Positions 32,984 to 39,315 of a stretch of 46,251 nt of DNA are shown piece by piece (within the stretch, counting starts at the first letter, position 1; each line of letters begins with the position of its first letter). The notes below the pieces were generated by a model, which saw only the letters and a program-made list of their open reading frames with translations, was not told the origin of the DNA and did not search any database. The DNA lies in NCBI GenBank assembly GCA_045537575.1, contig JAZSPU010000003.1, positions 1-46,251 on the forward strand, given 5' to 3'. A program made the position numbers and the translations under genes. Source of the DNA: SIG607 sp045537575. Its GTDB lineage: Bacteria > Bacillota > Clostridia > Oscillospirales > Acutalibacteraceae.

Positions 32984-33172
32984 CCATTGCGAAAGCGATG
33001 GTATATCATCAACAACGGCAATGCCGTTGTTGTATCTCATCAGTCCGTTAGGACTGTATATCATCACGCGTCAGCGTGTATCAAAAAACTTTCGCAATGA
33101 TGATATACAAAGCGTTACGCCTTGATGATATGCAATTCCTCGCGGAATTGATGATATACAATGCTTCGCATT
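32984..33172. repeat. Array of small palindromes joined by TATATCATC / GATGATATAC spacers
   Basis: At least seven short hairpins follow one another. In the left half they are separated by TATATCATC-like spacers (33002-33010, 33033-33041, 33057-33065). In the right half the spacers are the reverse complement, GATGATATAC (33099-33108, 33124-33133, 33150-33159). The palindromes all differ (for example AGTCC-gtta-GGACT, AATTCC-tcgc-GGAATT, AATGC-ttc-GCATT). CATTGCGAAAG (32985-32995) is also the exact complement of CTTTCGCAATG (33089-33099). No gene is seen in this stretch. Confidence 0.85.
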
Positions 33173-33216
33173 GATTTGTTGGTGAATTTATGCTATGGTT
33201 GAGGTACAATAGGGAC

Positions 33217-33248
33217 AAAACGAAAGCAGGGAGTTATCCCTGCTTTCG
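33217..33248 (-). terminator. Rho-independent terminator of the XRE-TPR gene
   Basis: A perfect 12-bp stem (33221-33232 with 33237-33248) lies just past the stop codon of the leftward gene and is followed on the minus strand by TTTTG. Confidence 0.85.
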
Positions 33249-33251
33249 ACA

Positions 33252-34181
33252 TTACTTATCCAACATTACATTTTTATAAAACGCTTCGGCTCTTTTTTTC
33301 TCCGCTGCAGCTTCAATATCAAGTCCCGCTAATTTCAGGTCTTCGATTATCTCTAAACAAAGGGTATAACATTTATTATGTTCTCCAATTTCTTCATAGT
33401 AGTTTGCTTTTGAATATTTAGCATCCATACACTCGTTGTCAAGTTCTATTGCTTTGTCCCAATATAAAAGAGCTTCATTATATTTGCCAAGTTTTCTGCA
33501 AGAATCGCCGCCTAAGGTATATAATAGAGAGTCATTAGGAAATTTTTTAATAGCTTTAATAAACCATTCATAAGCATTTTTCTCATCGCCATCAAATCTA
33601 TATGCTTCTATTAAACATCTCCACTCTTCCACACTAGCCGAGCCTTTTTCAATTTTTTTCAAAGATGAGGAAATGTTTTCTTTGCTTTTACCGATTTGAG
33701 AATACAAAAGCATTTTTTGATTTTTTGTTTTCCAAAAAACCTCGCAATTTACTTCAGGGCCTTTTTCAAGCACACTATTGAATAAGTCTATAGCTTTATC
33801 CTTGGAATACTGCATCATAAAATGATGTAATATTCCGTATGTTCTTAAGTCCTCTGTAGAGTATTCACCTTTTTTTATAAGTTTTTTAAACTCAATGTCT
33901 GCCCGAATAAAATCTTCAGGTTCTCGTGTTGATTCATAAATCGAAGCTAATCGTTGAGCATAGTTCTTGTATGCTATGGATGATTCTTTAAATAAGTCAT
34001 CAATCGTTACACAGTATAATTTTGCTATCTGGGGAAGTAAAGTGACATCTGGCAACGTAGTATTACATTCCCATCTGGAAATAGAGTGTGTGCTTACTCC
34101 TAAAATTTCTGCTACTTGTTCCTGAGTATATTTTTTTTGCTGTCTAAATTTCTTTAAATTATTTGAAAATACTGTATTCAT
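33252..34181 (-). CDS. XRE-family regulator with a TPR domain
   Basis: A 309-residue cytoplasmic protein. Residues about 5-65 are an XRE helix-turn-helix (NLKKFRQQKKYTQEQVAEIL, STHSISRWECNTTLPD). The remainder, from about 80 to 290, is helical repeats of TPR type, clearest at NDSLLYTLGGDSCRKLGKYN followed by EALLYWDKAIELDN and then CMDAKYSKANYYEEIGEHNK. This layout resembles regulators whose TPR part binds a peptide or partner protein, but no signal-peptide gene is seen nearby. AAAGGAT lies upstream of ATG 34181. A 14-bp palindrome (34204-34217) between start and probable -10 (34222-34227) may be its operator. Confidence 0.85.
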   Translation of the reverse strand: MNTVFSNNLKKFRQQKKYTQEQVAEILGVSTHSISRWECNTTLPDVTLLPQIAKLYCVTIDDLFKESSIAYKNYAQRLASIYESTREPEDFIRADIEFKKLIKKGEYSTEDLRTYGILHHFMMQYSKDKAIDLFNSVLEKGPEVNCEVFWKTKNQKMLLYSQIGKSKENISSSLKKIEKGSASVEEWRCLIEAYRFDGDEKNAYEWFIKAIKKFPNDSLLYTLGGDSCRKLGKYNEALLYWDKAIELDNECMDAKYSKANYYEEIGEHNKCYTLCLEIIEDLKLAGLDIEAAAEKKRAEAFYKNVMLDK

Positions 34182-34203
34182 ATCATTTATCCTTTCATCC
34201 TAT

Positions 34204-34217
34204 TTAGAAGCTTCTAA
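34204..34217. promoter_or_regulatory. 14-bp perfect palindrome upstream of the XRE-TPR gene
   Basis: TTAGAAGCTTCTAA reads identically on both strands. It lies 23 bases before the start codon and five bases from a TATAAT on the minus strand (34222-34227). That is a natural autorepressor site; the assignment is inference. Confidence 0.45.
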
Positions 34218-34411
34218 TTTAATTATACCTATTTTTTAAGGCAAGTCCATATCGCATTTTGTGACTTAATCCGCGGTTTATGTTCAATTCAAAAGTCAAG
34301 GTAGGAATAATGGTCATACTTTCGGCAAGTTACTTCTAATATACAACTTGAAAATCTCGATTAAAAATGTTATATTAAATATAAGATAGTGCTTGTTGTT
34401 ATGTGGAATTT

Positions 34412-34442
34412 ACAACTTGTGGAAAAGATTTCCACAAGTTGT
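34412..34442. repeat. Perfect 14-bp inverted repeat in the 34182-34508 intergenic region
   Basis: ACAACTTGTGGAAA (34412-34425) and TTTCCACAAGTTGT (34429-34442) flank a 3-base loop. No T tract follows on the plus strand. It abuts the palindromic repeat at 34448. Apart from these repeats and the XRE-TPR control region I see nothing gene-like in the 327-base gap 34182-34508. Confidence 0.8.
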
Positions 34443-34447
34443 AAGAG

Positions 34448-34498
34448 AGCCTCCCTTGCCTAAAGGGAGGTGGCACGGCGAAGCCGCGACGGAGGGAT
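34448..34498 (+). repeat. Palindromic interspersed repeat (MITE-like), left copy
   Basis: Begins AGCCTCCCTTGCC, continues with AAAGGGAGG to close one hairpin, then a CGGC-GAA-GCCG hairpin, and ends GGAGGGAT. An inverted copy lies at 35285-35333. Similar short repeats are widespread in intergenic regions of gut Clostridia. The copy's last GGAGGG lies 12 bases before the next start codon. Confidence 0.85.
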
Positions 34499-34508
34499 AT
34501 AAACTGTT

Positions 34509-35276
34509 ATGAATATGGAAGAAAGTGAAGCTCTTGTTAAATCATATCTTGGTAGGACGGTTAAAATTAAAATAGACCGCCCCATAGGTTATGTACATAA
34601 AAAGGAAAATTATGCTCTGACATATCCTATCAATTATGGATATATCCCTGAAGTGTTTGGTGGCGACGGCGAAGAACTTGATGTATATCTGCTTGGTGTT
34701 GACAAACCTGTAACTGATTATGTTGCTAAAATAATTGGTATTGTTTATCGTATGAATGATGTTGAAGATAAACTTATAGCTGCACCAGAGGGTGTGTTTT
34801 TTAATCAAGCAGAAATTGCACAATACATACACTTTCAGGAACAGTATTATGAAACTTATATTGACGCGATATATCAAAAATCTTGCGGCGCAATTATTTA
34901 TAGACAGTTAAATGATAAAACAGAATACCTTTGCATTTTACAAAAAAGGTCAGGATTGTATAGTGTGCCAAAAGGTCATAGCGAGGCGTTTGAAACAGAG
35001 AAGCAATCCGCAAAGCGTGAAATATATGAAGAAGTGGGCATAAAGGCTGAATTTAAACCAAATTTTAAAATGGAAATACAATATGATGTGCCTAATAATA
35101 AACAAAAGACGGTTGTGCTATTTCTTTCTGAGCACAAAGGTGAAATAAAAATAGATTGTAATGAAATTAAGGAATATAAATGGGTTGAATATGAAATAGC
35201 CAAAGAAATGTTACCTAAATGGTATGAAACAGTCATTGATGAAGCGGAAAAATATATTAACAGCTTGAAGTTTTGA
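34509..35276 (+). CDS. Inorganic-pyrophosphatase-like domain fused to a Nudix hydrolase
   Basis: A 255-residue soluble protein with two recognisable domains. Residues about 12-115 match the short Firmicutes type of inorganic pyrophosphatase: GRTVKIKIDRPIG, PINYGYIPEVFGGDGEELDV (with Asp53 and Asp58 at metal-binding positions) and NDVEDKLIAAPEG. Residues about 122-255 form a Nudix domain with a perfect Nudix box from Gly156 to Ile178 (G-x5-E-x7-RE-x2-EE-x-GI). The pair could hydrolyse a nucleoside diphosphate derivative and then the pyrophosphate released, but the substrate is unknown. The start is ATG 34509, or ATG 34515. The gene is bracketed by inverted repeats and its codon use is more AT-rich than the housekeeping genes, suggesting transfer. 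Confidence 0.85.
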   Translation: MNMEESEALVKSYLGRTVKIKIDRPIGYVHKKENYALTYPINYGYIPEVFGGDGEELDVYLLGVDKPVTDYVAKIIGIVYRMNDVEDKLIAAPEGVFFNQAEIAQYIHFQEQYYETYIDAIYQKSCGAIIYRQLNDKTEYLCILQKRSGLYSVPKGHSEAFETEKQSAKREIYEEVGIKAEFKPNFKMEIQYDVPNNKQKTVVLFLSEHKGEIKIDCNEIKEYKWVEYEIAKEMLPKWYETVIDEAEKYINSLKF

Positions 35277-35284
35277 TTAAGAAA

Positions 35285-35333
35285 ATCCCTCCACCGCTAA
35301 CGCGGTCCCCCTCCCTTTAGGGCAAGGGAGGCT
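35285..35333 (-). repeat. Palindromic interspersed repeat (MITE-like), right inverted copy
   Basis: The reverse complement begins AGCCTCCCTTGCCCTAAAGG and ends GGAGGGAT, matching the copy at 34448-34498 in both outer ends; only the inner hairpin differs (CCGC-TAAC-GCGG here). Together the copies form inverted flanks around the pyrophosphatase-Nudix gene. Confidence 0.85.
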
Positions 35334-35337
35334 GAAT

Positions 35338-35366
35338 TTGTCTCTGATTTAACACAACCCTATAAT
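35338..35366 (+). promoter_or_regulatory. Promoter, cassette copy 1
   Basis: TTGTCT (35338-35343) and TATAAT (35361-35366) with a 17-base spacer containing TTTAACACAA. Only 20 bases separate the -10 box from the start codon, so the 5' leader is little more than the ribosome binding site. Confidence 0.75.
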
Positions 35367-35386
35367 ACACATAAGAGGTGAATTAT

Positions 35387-35770
35387 ATGAAATTATTTAA
35401 TTCTTTTAAATTAAATAAAGAACTTATTAATAAAACAAAATTTGTAAATGTATATTCTGTAAAATCAGATGATAAAGAATACACAGTTATTATTCCAAGA
35501 AAAACTGCTAATAAGAAAACAATAATTCATTTCATTGATGATACTATATGTTGGGAACAAATTCCTCGTTTTCCAAAAAACGCAGGAAGACAATATGGTG
35601 ATAAAATTCCGATTTATAAATTTAATGAAAAAGTTTTGAATACTTTATTTGTTGTGCGGGGAAATCCGCTTGGAGATGAAGGATTGGACAATGGCATTTT
35701 TAGAAGTTTGAAAAAGTATAATGAGAATTTTGTGAACTGTATGACTTATAAGAAATTTAAAAAAATGTGA
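35387..35770 (+). CDS. Hypothetical protein, 127 residues
   Basis: Not recognised. AGAGGTG (35374-35380) selects ATG 35387 over GTG 35378. The protein is basic and soluble, with a beta-rich N-terminal part (FVNVYSVKSDDKEYTVIIPR), a central segment with several aromatics (DDTICWEQIPRFPKNAGRQY) and a lysine-rich end. No membrane segment, signal peptide or metal motif is visible. It is very AT-rich and follows an interspersed repeat, so it is probably accessory DNA. Confidence 0.6.
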   Translation: MKLFNSFKLNKELINKTKFVNVYSVKSDDKEYTVIIPRKTANKKTIIHFIDDTICWEQIPRFPKNAGRQYGDKIPIYKFNEKVLNTLFVVRGNPLGDEGLDNGIFRSLKKYNENFVNCMTYKKFKKM

Positions 35771-35804
35771 GCAATTGTCTCTATTACTTAAAGTCAGACT
35801 TGAC

Positions 35805-35833
35805 TTGTCCCTCTTTTAACACAAGCATATAAT
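35805..35833 (+). promoter_or_regulatory. Promoter, cassette copy 2
   Basis: TTGTCC (35805-35810) and TATAAT (35828-35833), 17-base spacer again containing TTTTAACACAA, nearly identical to the copy at 35338. The start codon follows 19 bases after the -10 box. Confidence 0.75.
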
Positions 35834-35852
35834 ACGCATAGGCGGTGAGTAT

Positions 35853-36404
35853 ATGAAAAAATTTTTTCTCAAAGGTTATCAGTATATTCTTAAAGGGTTT
35901 CAGTATTTCCTTATGTTTCAAGTGTCGGTGTTGGTTTCGATGCTTATTTCTTTAATGTTTGATATTCCAATAAGGCTTCTTGTTGAAAACCCGATTTATC
36001 AAAATTTGATATTCGCCTGTATCGCCTTTGTTTTAGAGATAGCCTTTATTTTGTTCTTTTTTTATAAAGAAAAAATGGATTTTAAAAATGTGAGCCTGAT
36101 TAAATTTGTTTCGCCTTGTATTATTGGTGTGATTTTACATTCCGCCCTCTCTTATTTTAATGGATTTTATATGTACACTGCGGGGGCGAGTGTTTCTGAG
36201 TCGGGAATTATTTGGCAAAGCCATTATTTGAATCGAAATGTTACGGATATGCGCGATGTTGCACTTTTCAGACTGATAATTCCTTTTATAATAATTTTGA
36301 TTTTAAGAATTGGCGCAGTGCTTTTAGGCTTCTATTTAGGAAAGAGAAAAATCAAAAAATTTAAACAAGAATTGAAAAAGGAAAGTAAACAAACGGGTAA
36401 ATAA
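35853..36404 (+). CDS. Hypothetical four-helix membrane protein
   Basis: A 183-residue protein with about four membrane segments (residues about 19-43, 49-70, 85-105, 139-163) and a short basic cytosolic tail (KRKIKKFKQELKKESK). The general look is that of small integral membrane proteins of unknown function in Clostridia. GGCGGTGA precedes ATG 35853. It has its own promoter from the shared cassette. Confidence 0.65.
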   Translation: MKKFFLKGYQYILKGFQYFLMFQVSVLVSMLISLMFDIPIRLLVENPIYQNLIFACIAFVLEIAFILFFFYKEKMDFKNVSLIKFVSPCIIGVILHSALSYFNGFYMYTAGASVSESGIIWQSHYLNRNVTDMRDVALFRLIIPFIIILILRIGAVLLGFYLGKRKIKKFKQELKKESKQTGK

Positions 36405-36458
36405 TGATAGCCTTAAATAAGGGAAATTTATGATATAATGCACATAGGCGGTGATGAT

Positions 36459-36977
36459 ATGAGTTTCGATATAAGGCTTGCTACATTAGATGATGCAAAA
36501 TACTGTGCTGATATTCACGTCAAATCTTGGTACTTTGCTTATAGTGATATAGTTCCAAAAGAAATTATTGATGAACATAGTGCCCGATGCCCTATGATAT
36601 GGAACAAAATGCTTGAAAAAAACAGTGAGTCGCATTATGTGATTGCGCTTGATAACGTGATTATCGGTTTTCTCACTATTGCTGGTTCCAGAGATAAAGA
36701 TTTAAAAGAATCTTTTTTTGAAATAATCGGTTTATATCTTTCTCCTGAATATATTGGTGCAGGATATGGTAAACAGGCAATGGATTGGATAAAAAGAGAA
36801 ATTCAAGGTAGGGGATATAACAATATCTCTCTTTGGGTATTGGAAGAAAATAAACGAGCGAGAAGATTTTATGAAAAATCAGGCTTTAAAGCTGACGGTG
36901 GGTTTAAACCGAGTGGTCTTGCGGCGGCTCAAGAGGTTAGATATATATGTAAATGTAACACAATACATAGGCGGTGA
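36459..36977 (+). CDS. GNAT-family N-acetyltransferase
   Basis: A 172-residue acetyl-CoA-dependent acetyltransferase. It begins with FDIRLATLDDAKYCADIHVKSW and has the acetyl-CoA-binding motif A at LYLSPEYIGAGYGKQAMDWI, followed by LWVLEENKRARRFYEKSGF. Members of this type acetylate small molecules, antibiotics or protein N-termini; the acceptor here is unknown. GGCGGTGA places the start at ATG 36459 rather than 36438, where the longer frame would begin inside the promoter cassette (TATAAT 36433-36438). Confidence 0.88.
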   Translation: MSFDIRLATLDDAKYCADIHVKSWYFAYSDIVPKEIIDEHSARCPMIWNKMLEKNSESHYVIALDNVIIGFLTIAGSRDKDLKESFFEIIGLYLSPEYIGAGYGKQAMDWIKREIQGRGYNNISLWVLEENKRARRFYEKSGFKADGGFKPSGLAAAQEVRYICKCNTIHRR

Positions 36978-36981
36978 GATT

Positions 36982-37461
36982 ATGATTAAACTATATTTAA
37001 AAAAGCTATTATTCACGATAGGTTTTTTTATTACTTACTTTTTGTTTATATTTATAATTGCGTTTGTTTGGCTTTTAGTTTTTGGCAATACTTTTTCCGA
37101 ATTGACCGGTACATTGATATATGCAACATTAGCGCTTGTTTTGAATTTTACTGTCGTTTGCGTAATGCGGTATGAAAGGCTATCTCATAAAACAGAAACG
37201 ATTATAAATCTTTCTTTTTTTAAAATTTTATTTAGCATATTCAAATCAAAAGATAACATAGTTCATACGGTTGCATTTATTTCTTTACTTCTTCCGTTTT
37301 TTGTTACTATAGCAAAAAATGAAAATACGCCTTTTATTCCACTGGTTATCGGAACAGTAATTTTGCTGTTTGTTTGCGGTTTAATATTTATGACGGTGAA
37401 TGCTTTACTGTGGAGCATAGTACATAAATTAGCTGTGCGAAAATATATAGGAAATAAATAA
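36982..37461 (+). CDS. Hypothetical four-helix membrane protein
   Basis: A 159-residue protein with four hydrophobic segments (residues about 9-34, 41-62, 93-110, 118-145) and a short C-terminal tail. Not recognised. The start is ATG 36982 behind GGCGGTGAG, four bases after the acetyltransferase stop, so the pair is probably co-transcribed. Its upstream sequence keeps AACACAA and CATAGGCGGTGAG of the local cassette although it lies within the end of the preceding gene. Confidence 0.62.
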   Translation: MIKLYLKKLLFTIGFFITYFLFIFIIAFVWLLVFGNTFSELTGTLIYATLALVLNFTVVCVMRYERLSHKTETIINLSFFKILFSIFKSKDNIVHTVAFISLLLPFFVTIAKNENTPFIPLVIGTVILLFVCGLIFMTVNALLWSIVHKLAVRKYIGNK

Positions 37462-37545
37462 TGTTTGAGATGCGTTACCAAAAAATATGACATTATAATT
37501 CAGAAAGGTTAGGCTATTTTGAAAATTTTTACTTGTTAGTTTATC

Positions 37546-37574
37546 TTGAAAGAAAACAAATATTATGATATAAT
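37546..37574 (+). promoter_or_regulatory. Promoter of the FAD-dependent protein gene
   Basis: TTGAAA (37546-37551), 17-base spacer, perfect TATAAT (37569-37574), 34 bases ahead of the start codon. Confidence 0.8.
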
Positions 37575-37608
37575 TTATTAGCAATAAACTATGTTTGGAG
37601 TAGTTAGT

Positions 37609-38979
37609 ATGAATTATGACGTTATAATTATCGGTGCAGGGCCGGGCGGAATTTTTGCGGCTTTTGAGCTTATGCAAAAAAAGCCTTCCTTAAAGGTAGC
37701 GGTTTTTGAAGCAGGTCACGCTTTAAAGGATAGACGCTGTCCCATAGACGGTAAAAAAATCAAAACCTGTATCGGTTGCAAAAGCTGTTCTATAATGAGC
37801 GGCTTTGGCGGAGCAGGTGCTTTTTCCGACGGTAAATATAATATTACTAATGACTTTGGCGGCACTCTTTACGAGTATATCGGCAAATCTGAAGCACTTG
37901 ACCTTATGAAGTATATAGATACTATAAATCTCGCTTACGGCGGAGAGGGAACAAGGCTTTATACTACTGCCGGTTCACGCTTTAAAACCGTTTGTGTCCA
38001 AAACGACCTTCATTTGCTTAATGCTTCTGTTCGTCATCTTGGCACAGATATAAACTATATAGTACTTGAAAATATTTATAACTATTTAAAGGATAAGGTC
38101 GAGTTCTTTTTTGAAACTCCCGTAAAGAGCGTACAAGCTACCCATGACGGTTATGAAATTCTCACCAAGGACGGCTCTTATACCGCAAAGGACTGCATAA
38201 TTTCAGTAGGCAGAAGCGGTAGTAAATGGATGGAAAATGTATGTAAAGAGTTGCAAATTCCCACAAGCTCCAACCGTGTGGATATAGGTGTGAGGGTTGA
38301 GCTTCCTGCTGAGGTTTTTGCTCATCTTACCGATGAACTGTACGAAAGTAAAATCGTTTACCGCACCGAAAAATACGGAGACCGAGTTCGCACCTTCTGT
38401 ATGAATCCAAAGGGCGCTGTTGTTAACGAAAACACTAACGGCATTATTACCGTTAACGGCCACAGCTATGAGGATCCCGAAAAGCAGACCGAAAATACCA
38501 ACTTCGCTTTACTTGTTGCAAAGCGCTTTTCCGAACCCTTTAAGGATTCCAACGGCTATGGCGAAAGTATCGCAAGACTCAGCAATATGCTTGGCGGCGG
38601 TGTAATTGTTCAGCGTTTTGGCGACCTTATAAAAGGTCAGCGTTCAACCCAAAGCCGTATTGATGAAGCCTTTATTACGCCTACTCTTAATGCAACTCCC
38701 GGTGACTTAAGCCTTGTACTTCCTAAGCGTATATTAGACGGCATTATTGAAATGATTTATGCTCTTGATAAAATCGCTCCGGGTACAGCCAATGAAGATA
38801 CCCTTCTTTACGGCGTTGAGGTTAAGTTCTATAATATGGAGGTTGAGGTTGACTCTAACCTTGAAACTGCACACAAGGGACTTTATATTATAGGAGATGG
38901 AAGCGGTATTACACATTCGCTTTCTCACGCTTCAGCCAGCGGTGTTTTTGTAGCAAGAAAAATTGCCGATAAAAACTAA
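37609..38979 (+). CDS. FAD-dependent dehydrogenase of the COG2509 type
   Basis: A 456-residue flavoprotein. The FAD-binding motif is VIIIGAGPGG (residues 5-14), followed by an acidic end of the second strand (VAVFEAG). A cysteine cluster, Cys44 and then C-x2-C-x2-C at Cys54, Cys57 and Cys60, precedes SGFGGAGAFSDGKYN; these positions look like metal or redox sites. The C-terminal YIIGDGSGITHSLSHASASG completes the FAD fold. The family is widespread in anaerobes; no substrate is established. GGAG (37597-37600) selects ATG 37609 over ATG 37591. Confidence 0.85.
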   Translation: MNYDVIIIGAGPGGIFAAFELMQKKPSLKVAVFEAGHALKDRRCPIDGKKIKTCIGCKSCSIMSGFGGAGAFSDGKYNITNDFGGTLYEYIGKSEALDLMKYIDTINLAYGGEGTRLYTTAGSRFKTVCVQNDLHLLNASVRHLGTDINYIVLENIYNYLKDKVEFFFETPVKSVQATHDGYEILTKDGSYTAKDCIISVGRSGSKWMENVCKELQIPTSSNRVDIGVRVELPAEVFAHLTDELYESKIVYRTEKYGDRVRTFCMNPKGAVVNENTNGIITVNGHSYEDPEKQTENTNFALLVAKRFSEPFKDSNGYGESIARLSNMLGGGVIVQRFGDLIKGQRSTQSRIDEAFITPTLNATPGDLSLVLPKRILDGIIEMIYALDKIAPGTANEDTLLYGVEVKFYNMEVEVDSNLETAHKGLYIIGDGSGITHSLSHASASGVFVARKIADKN

Positions 38980-38987
38980 AAAAGTAC

Positions 38988-39016
38988 TTGACAACTTAAA
39001 ATAAGAGTGTTATACT
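38988..39016 (+). promoter_or_regulatory. Promoter of T-box leader 1
   Basis: Perfect TTGACA (38988-38993), 17-base spacer, TATACT (39011-39016), starting nine bases after the upstream stop codon. Confidence 0.85.
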
Positions 39017-39022
39017 CTTTAT

Positions 39023-39297
39023 CATACTAAAGCGATGACGAAGACGGTTTAGGATTTTTACTTACAGAGAGCCGATGGTTGCTGAAAATCGGTAGTATGG
39101 ATTCTAATTTAACCCATCCCTTCTGAGCCGGAAGTCCGAAAAGGAAACTTAGTAGATGCTTCCCGTGATTGCTGCGTTAATGCATAGGAATTGTTTGATT
39201 CCAAGAGTGGCGGAATTTTCCGCAATTTGAGTGGTACCGCGAGTGTTATTTCACACCCGTCTCAAAGCAAAACTTTGAGATGGGTGTTTATTTTTTT
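39023..39297 (+). promoter_or_regulatory. T-box riboswitch leader 1
   Basis: A complete T-box leader. Stem I starts with a GATGACGAAGAC kink-turn region closed by GATG/CATC and GGTT/AACC and is capped by CCGAT...ATCGG. The antiterminator core GAGTGGTACCGCGAG (39229-39243) is near-consensus; its TGGT bulge would pair with the ACCA end of an uncharged tRNA carrying discriminator A. The terminator is ACACCCGTCTCAAAG (39253-39267) with CTTTGAGATGGGTGT, then a T run to 39297. The specifier region reads GTATGGATTCTAA (39095-39107). ATT (Ile) or TTC (Phe) fit best with an A discriminator, but the codon is not certain. Confidence 0.92.
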
Positions 39298-39315
39298 AGA
39301 AAGGGAGTATTTAAA

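Noticed and set aside
32901..33125. 74-residue open frame on the plus strand
   Set aside because: It begins inside tRNA-Lys and runs through its terminator and the palindrome array; not a plausible protein gene.
32984..33172. Possible CRISPR array
   Set aside because: The constant element is only 9-10 bases and flips orientation in the middle. The variable parts are short palindromes of unequal length, and no cas gene is near.
34448..35333. Complete insertion sequence
   Set aside because: There is no transposase gene between the inverted repeats; the enclosed protein is a pyrophosphatase-Nudix fusion.
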